From: Hominimerdicola alba 8
Lineage (GTDB): Bacteria; Bacillota; Clostridia; Oscillospirales; Ruminococcaceae
Reading direction: 5' to 3'
Assembly (NCBI RefSeq): GCF_000178155.2
Contig: NZ_ADKM02000062.1
Span: forward strand, 205,883-269,882
DNA: 64,000 bases
Below, in pieces: positions 9,170 through 18,134 of this stretch (position 1 is the stretch's first letter; each line of letters starts with the position of its first letter). Below the pieces are notes generated by a model. The model saw nothing but the letters and a program-made list of their open reading frames with translations, had not been told where the DNA came from and made no database searches. The translations under genes were made by a program, and so were the position numbers.

Positions 9170-9898
9170 TCAGCCGAAAAGTCCGAAAAGACCTTTCTTC
9201 TTTTTCTTGCTGGTAAGTTCTTCCAGAAACTCTTCATCTTCCTCCTCATCTGTTTCCGCCGCACTCAGCAGACTGCTGACACGGTTTTTCAGCAGGTCGT
9301 TTTTTGAAGTCCCTCCCGAACCTGCACCGTCAGCCACCTGCGAAGATGTCATAGACTGGAGATTTGAAGACTGCACAGGTGCAGCGCCGAACTGCATTGA
9401 CTGTACATATCCCGATTGTACGGGCGCCGCCCCGAACGGCATCGACTGGAAGTAACCTGACTGTACAGGTGCCGCTGACGGCATGCCGGCAGGCATACCG
9501 CTGAACGCCGAATTCTGCGCACCCATAAGTTCACCGATAGGTATGATCCTGTCGGGCATTACTATACAGCCCGCCGAGTTTTCCGGACTCTTCGATATGA
9601 TGTGTTCCAGACACCCCGCGCATGGGAGCATCGGACTGCGGGTCATGGCATCTATTAGGACCATCGAATCCACCGAAACTTCGTTGCCGTAAGTCTGCAT
9701 ATTGAGCATAGCATCTATCTCAGCATGTACGCTCACCTGTTTGCCGTTCATCATCTCGGTATGGCTGACGCCGTTATAGACCCTGCCTGTGCGCGATATC
9801 ATAACGCATATCGTATCACCGGGAGCAACACGCTCACCGCTTTGTGCGCGGGCATTTGCGACCTCCAGTGCGATATTGTAAATGGCGTCAAATGTCAT
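9170..9898 (-). CDS. Cytidine-deaminase-fold protein with Gln/Met-rich repeats
   Basis: A 242-residue protein. Residues 1-125 look like a zinc-dependent cytidine deaminase core, with HAE at 58-60 and PCAGC at 92-96, the spacing of a CDA active site. Residues 138-185 hold three repeats of about 15 residues (APVQSGYFQSMPFGA type). The C-terminus is acidic (EEEDEEF), then Lys-rich (KKKKK), and ends in GLFGLFG. I chose the ATG at 9898, with AGGTGG upstream; a longer frame to 10003 would overlap the promoter. Nucleoside deaminase activity is inferred from the motif. The low-complexity tail is not part of normal CDA enzymes and suggests a scaffold or membrane-surface role. Confidence 0.65.
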   Translation of the reverse strand: MTFDAIYNIALEVANARAQSGERVAPGDTICVMISRTGRVYNGVSHTEMMNGKQVSVHAEIDAMLNMQTYGNEVSVDSMVLIDAMTRSPMLPCAGCLEHIISKSPENSAGCIVMPDRIIPIGELMGAQNSAFSGMPAGMPSAAPVQSGYFQSMPFGAAPVQSGYVQSMQFGAAPVQSSNLQSMTSSQVADGAGSGGTSKNDLLKNRVSSLLSAAETDEEEDEEFLEELTSKKKKKGLFGLFG

Positions 9899-9968
9899 AT
9901 TCTTTAACCACCTTTCCTTCGTCTGCTGTACCCTTTCACAATTACGCGCAGACCCTCTCGTAAATAAT

Positions 9969-9997
9969 ATTGTATACCTTGCCCAACAAATTGTCAA
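9969..9997 (-). promoter_or_regulatory. Promoter of the deaminase-fold gene
   Basis: Minus strand TTGACA (9992-9997), a 17-nt spacer and TACAAT (9969-9974), about 70 nt before the chosen start. This supports the start at 9898. Confidence 0.85.
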
Positions 9998-10302
9998 TAG
10001 CATATGCTACTATTTGAATACATAAAAAAAAACTTCGTACACTTGCACAATTTTCGCCTGCCACGCCATAGCATTATGACAACACTCCGACACAGCTTAA
10101 GTGCCTTGATTTTGTTTAATATGCTTTATAATTTGCATCTCCGACAACTGTTTGATAGCTTATTCATACAATTATTTGACTTTTTTGGCAGTGACCATTT
10201 TTGACCATCATTCCCTTACCTGCGCAGACTGTCAATTTGCACAATTTCAGTGATAGTTCGCCTCTCAAAACATACTATTTACCCTTTTTTTGCTTCTGTG
10301 AT
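9998..10302. other. AT-rich intergenic region
   Basis: No supportable gene, long inverted repeat or RNA signature. Scattered TATAAT-like strings lack well-placed -35 boxes. Confidence 0.5.
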
Positions 10303-10341
10303 GCACAAAAAAGCACTCCCGCAGCTGACAGGAGTGCTTTT
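10303..10341 (-). terminator. Terminator after the large dockerin protein
   Basis: 11-bp perfect stem (10309-10319 with 10331-10341, AAAAGCACTCC type). On the minus strand it is followed by TTTTTTG. Confidence 0.88.
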
Positions 10342-10402
10342 ACGCTTTTGTGTATTACGGCAAACGATTTGCCGCATGGGTATGAACAGTGGATATCACG
10401 TT

Positions 10403-13306
10403 TTAGCCGAGAGGCTTGATGCCCTTGACATAAGCCGCCAGCAGTGAGATATCAGAAACGTTTACCTTGCCGTCGCCGTTGATGTCAGCGCATTTCATTT
10501 CGTCATCGTCCAGCTTCTTGACAGATTTTACGTAAGCCGCTATCCTCGAAACATCGGTGACATTGACTTTACCGTCGCCGTTGACATCGCCCTTTCTGCT
10601 CTCATCGGCAGTGGTGTCGCCGTCCTTCGGCTCAGTTTCATCGTCTGTTGGCTGAGTGTCGGCAGGCTTTGGCTCGTCTTCGTCCTCAGTAGGCTCGGTG
10701 TCGGCGGGCTTTGGCTCGTCTTCGTCCTTAGTAGGCTCGGTGTCTGTGGGCTTATCCTCGTCAGCGGGCTTATCTTCATCTTCGGGCTTGGTGCTGTAAG
10801 TAAAGGTCAGTTCGGTTGTATAGCCTGCCGACTTTACAGCAACTTCAAAGCTGTCGCCCTCAGCAAAGGGTGATGCTTCTGTATCGAGAGTGCCGTCTGC
10901 CTTGATTATCACAGTTGCTCTCTTGCCGCTTGCGGAGTACTCGGTACCGTTAACGCTCACTGCGGTGATGTTCCTGATGTAAGCTGCAAGCTGCTCGTCA
11001 GTGAAGCCCTCAGCTGTTGTCAGCGATACAGACTCCTTATCGTAAGCCGCAGGCATATCGGCAGTAGTAAGGGCGAATGTTGCTTTTGCAGACTCGTAAA
11101 CGCCGTTTTTGTCAGACATTACCAGTGTGTATTCGCCCGGCTGTGCATCAGTGAAGAACACTGCGCTGTCGCTGAAACCGCAGTCAAGACCCTCTACAGA
11201 GTAAACTGCATCGTAGTCTTCGGGCTTTTCGGTGACAGTTATGGCTGTCTTGCCGGCAGTTGCCTCTGCATCTTCAACAGAAACGGGTGTTTCCTTGTAC
11301 TTATAGAACTTCTTTGGGAGGTAGGTATCAGTCTTTGCCGAAACCACGCCGTTTTCGGTGATATATACTATCTCGGTGACGGTTGCACCATCAGTTGGCA
11401 GGAACGACTGATATTCCAGCGGGTTGCCCTTGCCGTCATCGGTCAGGTAACCTACCGACCACGAAAGTTCGTTTCTCCAGATATTCTGCTCGTGTCTGAG
11501 CGCATAGCTGTTGCCGTCTGCGGTCTTGATGATAACGCCGTAGATAACGCCTAAGTCAGATGCTTCCTTGACGGTGAGCATGTAGTCGCCGCGCTTGGTG
11601 TCGGTTTCGACTTTTGGTGATATCTCTATGCTTTCAGGCTCACTGTCTGTTACTTCTGCGAAAGTTACAGCACCGTCCTTTACAGTGACTATCTTGTAAG
11701 CCGCAGGCTTATCCTCGCTTGCCGCGAAGCTGTACTGCTCACCTATCTCAGCAGCAGCAGACCTTGTAACAGCCACAGGGTAGGTCACGCCGTAAATCTT
11801 GCCGACTGTGTCACTGCCTTCTTCGCCTGCGTTGTTGTAGGTGCCTTCAAAAAGTTCGCCCTTGCCGTTTTTGGTGGTCTTGGTAACGGTAGCGGAACTT
11901 ACAGCGTCAAGGCAGCTGTCATTGGGGGCTTCCTTAAGTTCAGCGGCATAGAACTCGGCATAAGGGATATTCATGGTGCCGTAAACGAACTTGCTGTAGG
12001 TGAAACTCAGCTTATTCTCAAAGCCTGTTGCTGTCACTTCTATCTCGTAGCTGTCCTTGTTGTCGGCAAAAGGCGCTGCGCTGTCGATGATAACACCGTC
12101 AGTGCCGACTATTTTTGTGGCACCTCTGCCGCTTGCGGAATAAGCCTTTCCTTCAACGCTTACGGAAGAGATGTTCTTTATGAAATTGTTCAGGTCTTCC
12201 TCTGTGAAGCCCTCTGCGGTGGTAAGAGCGCCCTTTTCGTCATCATATACCGCAGGCATGTCAGCGGTGGTCAGCTGGAATGATGCTGACAGGTCGGCGT
12301 ACTTGCCGTTTGCGTCCTTTACAGTCAGTGTGTAACTGCCCGCAGAAGCATTCTCAAAGGTGAAGCTGTCGCCGTAAAACTGTGCTTCAAGACCCTCTAC
12401 CGAATAATCTGCCTTATAATCGGCAGGTACGCCGTCCTTGACGATATCAGCCTTGCCCGCAGAAACAGCGGTATTTGCCACGCTCACGCCGCCATCGAAC
12501 TTAACGGGGATATAGACATTGCCCACATCAACGGTAACATAGCCGTCAGCGGTGATGAACTGTACATCGGTGACTGTCTTGCCCATAAGTGTAACAAAGT
12601 TCTCGTATTCGAGATAGTTGCCATGAGCTTCGACTGTCTTTATGCCCGATGACCACGAAAATTCGCCGCCGCGCCATATGTTCTGTTCGTGTCTGAGGGC
12701 ATATTTGCCACCGTCAGCCGTGTCGATGATGATGCCGTAGATGATACCTGACGGCTTGTCTGTAACATTCAGCAGGTAATCGCCCCAGGGAGTAGATGTG
12801 CTTAGTTTTGCACTGCCCTCGACTGTTTCGGGCGCACTGTCTATGACCTTTGAAAAAGTCACATTTCCGCCGCTGACAGTTGCCTGCTTATAGCTGACAG
12901 GCTGTGCGGTCAGTTCAGCGAAACCATAGTTGTTCTCGCCCAGCGCATCAAGGTCTGCCTTAGTGATGGCAACAGGGTATACAACGCCGTAAATTTTTGC
13001 CTTTATCTCGTTGCCTGCGCCGTTCACACCTGCATCGGTGACTGCTTCGCTCCACGCGCCCTCAAACATCTGACCTGCGCCTGTCATCAGCGATTTGCGG
13101 TCAGTAGCCGATGACACGGCATCAAGTACATTGACATTTGAAGCGCCCTCAAGTTCAGCCGCATAAAACTCGGCATAAGGTATCTTCATAGTACCGTACA
13201 GCACCTCATCGCCTGTTGCCGCATCTGCAATGATATTCATCGGCAGGGCACTCGCAGCCAGTGCTGCGCACACGGTAAGTCCCAGTATTGACTTTGCTTT
13301 CTTCAT
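10403..13306 (-). CDS. Large secreted dockerin protein with two Tp47-like repeat modules
   Basis: A 967-residue exported protein. Signal peptide about 1-30 (ADAA/TG). Two homologous modules follow (about 33-440 and 440-835). Each opens with YGTMxIPYAEFYAAEL, then DAVSSAT (62-68 and 467-473), YGVxYPVA, GDYxL, YALRHEQNIWR and Ig-like strands, resembling the domains annotated after Treponema Tp47 in Firmicutes. Next comes a Pro/Asp/Glu linker with TEPTEDEDEPKPAD-type repeats (about 858-902) and a two-repeat dockerin (904-967). No catalytic residues for a sugar enzyme are evident. DAVSSAT resembles the Thr-flavinylation motif of ApbE substrates, and apbE lies 3.4 kb away. The protein is monocistronic. 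A structural, adhesive or electron-carrying surface role is possible, but function is unproven. Confidence 0.75.
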   Translation of the reverse strand: MKKAKSILGLTVCAALAASALPMNIIADAATGDEVLYGTMKIPYAEFYAAELEGASNVNVLDAVSSATDRKSLMTGAGQMFEGAWSEAVTDAGVNGAGNEIKAKIYGVVYPVAITKADLDALGENNYGFAELTAQPVSYKQATVSGGNVTFSKVIDSAPETVEGSAKLSTSTPWGDYLLNVTDKPSGIIYGIIIDTADGGKYALRHEQNIWRGGEFSWSSGIKTVEAHGNYLEYENFVTLMGKTVTDVQFITADGYVTVDVGNVYIPVKFDGGVSVANTAVSAGKADIVKDGVPADYKADYSVEGLEAQFYGDSFTFENASAGSYTLTVKDANGKYADLSASFQLTTADMPAVYDDEKGALTTAEGFTEEDLNNFIKNISSVSVEGKAYSASGRGATKIVGTDGVIIDSAAPFADNKDSYEIEVTATGFENKLSFTYSKFVYGTMNIPYAEFYAAELKEAPNDSCLDAVSSATVTKTTKNGKGELFEGTYNNAGEEGSDTVGKIYGVTYPVAVTRSAAAEIGEQYSFAASEDKPAAYKIVTVKDGAVTFAEVTDSEPESIEISPKVETDTKRGDYMLTVKEASDLGVIYGVIIKTADGNSYALRHEQNIWRNELSWSVGYLTDDGKGNPLEYQSFLPTDGATVTEIVYITENGVVSAKTDTYLPKKFYKYKETPVSVEDAEATAGKTAITVTEKPEDYDAVYSVEGLDCGFSDSAVFFTDAQPGEYTLVMSDKNGVYESAKATFALTTADMPAAYDKESVSLTTAEGFTDEQLAAYIRNITAVSVNGTEYSASGKRATVIIKADGTLDTEASPFAEGDSFEVAVKSAGYTTELTFTYSTKPEDEDKPADEDKPTDTEPTKDEDEPKPADTEPTEDEDEPKPADTQPTDDETEPKDGDTTADESRKGDVNGDGKVNVTDVSRIAAYVKSVKKLDDDEMKCADINGDGKVNVSDISLLAAYVKGIKPLG

Positions 13307-13396
13307 AAAGCATCTCTCCTTACATAATATAATTCTGCCCCCTGCAAGTTAGTATAATCTAACCAAACTATACAGCAGAGGTCATTCACATGAAGC

Positions 13397-13425
13397 ATTA
13401 TACCATATCCTACCATACAGGTCAA
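13397..13425 (-). promoter_or_regulatory. Promoter of the large dockerin protein
   Basis: Minus strand TTGACC (13420-13425), a 17-nt spacer and TATAAT (13397-13402) with an extended -10 (TGG). Downstream, the palindrome GTTAG-TATAAT-CTAAC (about 13352-13367) could be an operator in the leader. Confidence 0.78.
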
Positions 13426-13492
13426 CAATATATATGAAAGTTTACAAGTAAGCCAAAGCTAACAGAACAGAGCGTTATTTTCAGCCGCAGAC

Positions 13493-13523
13493 AAAAAATG
13501 CGCAGCCGTGAAAGACTGCGCAT
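13493..13523 (-). terminator. Terminator after the solute-binding protein
   Basis: ATGCGCAG (13499-13506) pairs with CTGCGCAT (13516-13523). On the minus strand a T6 run follows. Confidence 0.87.
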
Positions 13524-13539
13524 AAATATTTTTATAGGC

Positions 13540-14781
13540 TTATTTGAGCGAATCATAGAACGACTTTGCCGCATCTGCCGAACTTGCTTTGTCGAATATA
13601 TACTCGTTTGCCGCCGCGAAGAAAGCGTCGATGGTATCGCCGTTTTCAAGTGCGGGGTCAAGTTCGGTCATTGGAGTGCCGCTCATCTCCTGACTTGCGT
13701 CATATTGCAGACCTCTCATCTGGTCACTAATGGCTTCCTGTGCCGACTTGCTCAGCGGTATGCCCTTTTCAACGCCCTGAAGTTCTGCCATCTCACTGCT
13801 GTTGAGCAGGAAGTCCAGCAGCATCGCAGCTTCATCGGGGTGCTCGGTATCCTTGCTTACCGCGTACATTGTCGCGGGTTTAGCATACCAGCCCTCGCCC
13901 GCTGTTCCGCCTGCCATAGTCGTGTAAGGTGCGATAACTATCTCCCTGCCCTTATCTATTGCAGAGCCGAAATAGTTGTTCGCATCGCTGACCCATGCTA
14001 CACTGCCTGCGTATTCCTCGCCGTCCAGCTTCAGACGCTCATAATATTCCACCTGAGGGAGAACTTTCTCGTCCACCAGCTTTTTATAGAACTCTATCAT
14101 GGTACGGAAATCGTCAGCCGTGAAATTGAAGCTGCCGTCATCAGCCAGTATCTTTTTGCCTGTAGCCTGCTCGGTATAGGTGATAAGATACAGCCACATC
14201 GACTTAGATGACGCACTCAGCGGATAAATGCCGTCCTTGCTCATGACTTTTGCCGCACTGAACAGGTCGTCCCATGTGGCGGGCACTGCCAGACCGTAAT
14301 TGTCATAGATAGTCTTGTTTATATAGACTGTCATGGCATTCATCGCTATGGGAAGAGCATTCAGCTTGCCGCCGCGTCTGCCGTATTTCAGCACTTCTTC
14401 GTCAAAATTATCCAGCTTTACGCTATCTTCGAGCGCATCGATATCAAAATAGCCGCTGCCGTCATCGGAATATGTCGAGAGCCAGCCGTAATTTATCTGC
14501 ATGACATCGCACTCGGTATCAGATATCATCCACACCTTATTGCGCATCTCATAGCCTGCCCATTCCGAATAGCTGACATTTACCTTTATATCGGGGTGCA
14601 GTTCCTCAAACTTCTCTATCGCCTCGATGGTGTACTTATTTCGCTTGTCATTGCCCCACCACGAAAAAGATATCTCGGTTTGCGGTTTGCGCTCATTTTT
14701 TTCGCTGCTTCCGCAGGCTGTCAGCATGCCTGCCGCCAGCACCGCACTTGTGAGGGCTGCTATTGCCTTAGTAATATTCAT
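13540..14781 (-). CDS. Lipoprotein extracellular solute-binding protein, family 1 (sugar type)
   Basis: A 413-residue surface lipoprotein with signal peptide and lipobox (LTAC). The mature protein has the sugar-binding fold of ABC family 1: ISFSWWGNDKRNKY near the start, IEKFEELHPDIKV, and MYAVSKDTEHPDEAAMLLDFLLN near the end. Relatives deliver oligosaccharides to ABC permeases, but no permease or ATPase gene is adjacent. Instead it follows by 13 bp, in the same direction, a membrane Cache/GGDEF-like gene. That suggests ligand sensing rather than uptake. I chose ATG at 14781, 7 nt after GGAGGG; a GTG six bases upstream is less well spaced. Confidence 0.87.
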   Translation of the reverse strand: MNITKAIAALTSAVLAAGMLTACGSSEKNERKPQTEISFSWWGNDKRNKYTIEAIEKFEELHPDIKVNVSYSEWAGYEMRNKVWMISDTECDVMQINYGWLSTYSDDGSGYFDIDALEDSVKLDNFDEEVLKYGRRGGKLNALPIAMNAMTVYINKTIYDNYGLAVPATWDDLFSAAKVMSKDGIYPLSASSKSMWLYLITYTEQATGKKILADDGSFNFTADDFRTMIEFYKKLVDEKVLPQVEYYERLKLDGEEYAGSVAWVSDANNYFGSAIDKGREIVIAPYTTMAGGTAGEGWYAKPATMYAVSKDTEHPDEAAMLLDFLLNSSEMAELQGVEKGIPLSKSAQEAISDQMRGLQYDASQEMSGTPMTELDPALENGDTIDAFFAAANEYIFDKASSADAAKSFYDSLK

Positions 14782-14794
14782 ATCCACACCCTCC

Positions 14795-16279
14795 TTACAG
14801 CTTTATCTTATAACTGCCGCGATACTGCTTCTTGGCATCTTCAAGGGCAGTCAGCGCGCCGTCAAATATTTCCTGATAATCATTGCCCGAAATGGGGTAG
14901 ATAGCCGCGCCGACTGTCGCAGAAGTTTTCAGCGTGCCCATAGTATTTGTTGAAAGGCTCTCCCGGAACATCTTGCAGACGAGTTCACAGTTGCGGTCTA
15001 CTTCAGTGCGGAAATCGTCATCAGCCGCACTTGAGGGCTTGGTCAGCACAGCGAACGTATTCTCGCCCAGTCTGCCCTTGCAGTCAACATCGCGGAATAT
15101 CTGGTCGATTATCAGCACCATCTTTTCAAGCTGTTTGTTGGCGGTATTGCGGTCTATCTTGTTGATGATATCGGGGAAATTGTCTATCTCCATGATGACC
15201 AGCGCACGCTTGTCCTTTTCGGAAGACTTGTTTACGATATTCTTCGACTTGTCGCGGAAGTAGCGGTTGCCCAGCACACCCTCGAAGCCGTCTTCACGTA
15301 TCTCTGCCGAAAGACCCGAAGTTACCGTACCGATAGGATCAGCGATACGCCTTACGAATACCGAACCTGCACCTACTGCCAGTATAGCAGCGACTACCGC
15401 CGCAAATATGATATATATCTTCATGCTGGCAGCTTCTTTAAGGATTATGTTGGTGGGTATCGAACAGATAACGAACCACGAACCGCTGCTGCGGTTGACG
15501 CTTACAAGGTTCTCGCTGTCTGCAACAGCCTTGAAATATGCGCCATCAATATTTTTCAGCAGATCTTCGGGCAATGCCGAACCCAGTTCGTCCTTTTTGG
15601 AAGAGTAGATCATCTTATAGCGGCTGTCGGTCAGCCTTATCTCCATATCGTCCAGATTATCGGGGTTCTCGAACACATTGTCAAGTTCCGATGTGTAAAA
15701 AGATATGCAGAACAGCGCATTTTCATGTATGCGCTTTACGTAGTAGATACGCTCGAAATTATCGCCGTAGCCTGTATACCAGCCGTCATGTGTACGGTCA
15801 CGGGTGATCATACCCGAAAGATCGGTATACAGCTTCTCACCGAACAGTGCGTTGGTGCCGTTGGATATCTTGCCGACTGTGTGGTTGTTGCTGTACACGA
15901 TACCGTAGTCAACGAAGTTCTCCATAAGGCACAGCTTGTACAGTTCATCGGATATCTCCTTTTCGGTATTCAGCGCCTCATACTTATCGTTTGAGGGGTC
16001 GGTGGCATCGTAGGTGTAGGCATCGTCCACAGAATATGCCAGTGTGCCGACCTGCTCCATCCTGTCCAGATAACTGTCAAGATTGATACGCAGCTGCTAG
16101 TTCAGCGACTGCGTCATCGAACTGACTTTCTCGGTCAGCAGTGCGTCATAACGTTTTATGGCGAACATGGTTATGCCCAGTATCGCCACGATAACGATGA
16201 CCGCGTAACCCACTATCATGAAGATACTGAGTTTCTTGATCTTTTCCAGGCTTTGCGCCTGAATTTCATCTCTAGTCAT
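14795..16279 (-). pseudogene. Cache/degenerate-GGDEF membrane protein split by an in-frame amber codon
   Basis: Two reading frames in the same phase, separated only by one TAG at 16097-16099. The 5' part (16097-16279) encodes 60 residues with a membrane helix (about 18-40). The 3' part, continuous to 14795, encodes a Cache-like ectodomain, a second helix (KIYIIFAAVVAAILAVGAG) and a GGDEF-fold domain. Twelve sense codons (QLRINLDSYLDR) join the TAG to the next Met, so CAG-to-TAG in a Gln codon would explain the break. The GGDEF signature is lost (GRLGENTF), so this was a non-synthase signalling domain. A strong ribosome site (AGGAGG) precedes 16279. It is co-oriented with, and 13 bp from, the solute-binding lipoprotein. 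A sequencing error, a real nonsense mutation or readthrough are all possible. Without readthrough, a restart at Met 16060 would lack the first membrane helix. Confidence 0.8.
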
Positions 16280-16512
16280 TTTTACCTCCTGTGATTCCCT
16301 TTTTGCGGTGTGTGCCCCGCTTGAAACATAATTCTACACGGTATCCCCCTGACGCACCTGCACAATGCGGTTTCGACCCGAAACATGATGCGGCGATATT
16401 ATCTTCCCCCGAACGAAAGACAAAAAAGATGACCGCCTGCCATTGTTGACATCAATTACCGAAGTTCTGCATTATCGGTCAGTGAGGATACCATTTGACC
16501 CTATAGTTTAGA

Positions 16513-16541
16513 ATTATACCATATGAACATTACGAGTTCAA
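16513..16541 (-). promoter_or_regulatory. Promoter of the Cache/solute-binding operon
   Basis: Minus strand TTGAAC (16536-16541), a 17-nt spacer and TATAAT (16513-16518) with extended -10. The leader to 16279 is about 225 nt. I see no known riboswitch consensus in it. Confidence 0.78.
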
Positions 16542-16663
16542 GGATAATACGGTTTAACTCAGGTAAATTATTATAGCAAATAAAGCATACGAATTGTTAA
16601 ATCACGACAAATTGTAATATTTTTTTAATAATCAAAGAATACAACTTTCTTGAAAAAGCTGTA

Positions 16664-16692
16664 TTGACTTTTTTTCTCAAATGTGTTATAAT
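16664..16692 (+). promoter_or_regulatory. Promoter of the apbE operon
   Basis: TTGACT (16664-16669), a 17-nt spacer and TATAAT (16687-16692), about 40 nt before the apbE ATG. Confidence 0.85.
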
Positions 16693-16730
16693 ACCCGTTA
16701 GCTATGACTAATTATTAAGGAGATGCCCAT

Positions 16731-17774
16731 ATGCCTGAGATTTCCCGCGTTCTGCCGATGCTGATGTGCCTGACTTTGCTGACTTCGTGCGCATCGGACA
16801 AGGCAGTATCTTCGACCGCAGCCGACCCGAATGCAAAGTCGAGCGGTTCTATATTTGCGATGGATACCTACATAACCGTCACCGCATACGGTGAGAACGG
16901 CGATGCGGGCATATCTGCCGCAAAGGACGAGATATCCCGTCTTGAAAAGATGTGGTCTGTGACCGATGAGAACAGTGAGATATACGCTGTTGACCATGCG
17001 GGCAGTGCTGAAATGTCCATATCAGATGAAACTGCCGAACTGATAGAATTCGCGCTTGATATGCACGAGCGCACAGGCGGTGCGCTGGACATCTCGCTGT
17101 ACCCTGTGCTGTGCGCGTGGGGGTTCACAACTGGCGAATACCGAGTACCTGATGATGACGAGATAGCGGGACTGCTTGCACGCACAGGTGTCGGGAAGAT
17201 AAAACTCAGCGGAAACAACATTACTTTGCCCGACGGCATGGAGATAGACTTAGGTGCTGTTGCAAAGGGCTGTGCGGGCGACAAAGCTGCTGCTGCGCTG
17301 AAAGAAAGCGGCGTGGAATGCGCACTTCTCGACCTGGGCGGCAACATACAGACTGTCGGTGAAACAAAGCCTGACGGTAAGAAGTGGAAAATAGGCATAC
17401 GCGACCCTTACGGCGAGGGTTCGGTGGCTACACTGGAGATAGGTGAGAGCGCAGTGATAACCTCAGGGGGATATGAGCGTTATTTTGAAGAGGACGGCGT
17501 GGTATACAAACACATACTCGACCCGAAAACGGGCAGACCCGCCGAGAGCGGTCTGGTGAGTGCAACAGCCATAGGAAAAGAGGGGCGCTACTGCGACTCG
17601 CTTTCGACTTCGCTTTACGTGCTGGGCGCTGAGGGTGCGGAAAAGCTATGGCGTGAGAGCGAAGATTTCGACATGGTGCTTATCGCTGAAGACGGCAGTT
17701 TTATCATAACGGAGGGCATAGAGGACAGCTTTGCGCTGACAGTCCCCGCTGAAATGAAGGTACTGAAACGATGA
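16731..17774 (+). CDS. apbE: FAD:protein FMN transferase (ApbE), lipoprotein
   Basis: A 347-residue surface lipoprotein that uses FAD to attach FMN covalently to Thr or Ser in extracytosolic target proteins. The lipobox is LLTSC with Cys20. Family motifs are AMDTYITVTAYG near the start, GGALDISLYPVL, the Gly/Ala-rich EIDLGAVAKGCAGD, LLDLGGNIQ and HILDPKTGRPA towards the end. Length is normal. AAGGAG lies 8 nt before the ATG. It is the first of three overlapping or close genes (apbE, NusG-II protein, Gx transporter), a set found in Firmicute extracellular flavinylation and electron-transfer loci. A likely substrate candidate in the window is the dockerin protein at 10403-13306 (inference). Confidence 0.93.
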   Translation: MPEISRVLPMLMCLTLLTSCASDKAVSSTAADPNAKSSGSIFAMDTYITVTAYGENGDAGISAAKDEISRLEKMWSVTDENSEIYAVDHAGSAEMSISDETAELIEFALDMHERTGGALDISLYPVLCAWGFTTGEYRVPDDDEIAGLLARTGVGKIKLSGNNITLPDGMEIDLGAVAKGCAGDKAAAALKESGVECALLDLGGNIQTVGETKPDGKKWKIGIRDPYGEGSVATLEIGESAVITSGGYERYFEEDGVVYKHILDPKTGRPAESGLVSATAIGKEGRYCDSLSTSLYVLGAEGAEKLWRESEDFDMVLIAEDGSFIITEGIEDSFALTVPAEMKVLKR

Positions 17775-18130
17775 GCAGGCGCAGCATTTTCATTATCATC
17801 ACTGCTGTGATAATGCTGGGTGCAGGGGCGTGGAGCGTTTACCTTATGCTTAGACCTGCGGGGGAAACGGTCATAATATCGCAGGACGGCAAGGAACTTT
17901 ACCGTCTTGACATTACCCGCGAGCCTGACAGGACTATTGAAGCAGAATACGAAGGGCGAAAAAATATCATTGAGATAAAGGACGGCGAGGTATACATGTC
18001 ACACGCCGACTGCCCCGACCACATCTGTATAGAAACGGGTAAACTCCGCCCCGATACCCCGATAGTCTGCCTGCCGAACAGACTGGTGATAGAGTACGAA
18101 AACAGCGGTCTTGACGGCACAGCGAGGTGA
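17771..18130 (+). CDS. NusG domain II-containing membrane-anchored protein (EetA-like)
   Basis: A 119-residue protein with one N-terminal membrane helix (about 5-27) and an extracellular NusG-II (formerly DUF1312) beta domain containing GKELYRLDI, IEIKDGEVYMSHADCPDHIC and ICLPNRLVIE-type strands. The two Cys in CPDHIC could be redox-active or bind metal. Family members accompany ApbE and Gx-type transporters in flavin-based extracellular electron-transfer neighbourhoods. The ATG overlaps the apbE stop by 4 bases, implying coupled translation. Confidence 0.88.
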   Translation: MSRRSIFIIITAVIMLGAGAWSVYLMLRPAGETVIISQDGKELYRLDITREPDRTIEAEYEGRKNIIEIKDGEVYMSHADCPDHICIETGKLRPDTPIVCLPNRLVIEYENSGLDGTAR

Positions 18131-18134
18131 GATG

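Noticed and set aside
9899..10003. Longer N-terminus for the deaminase-fold protein
   Set aside because: It would run through the promoter at 9969-9997 and lacks a ribosome site.
16097..16099. TAG as a pyrrolysine or suppressed codon
   Set aside because: No pyl genes or suppressor tRNA are in the window, and the sequence around it fits a lost Gln codon. Nonsense mutation or read error is simpler.
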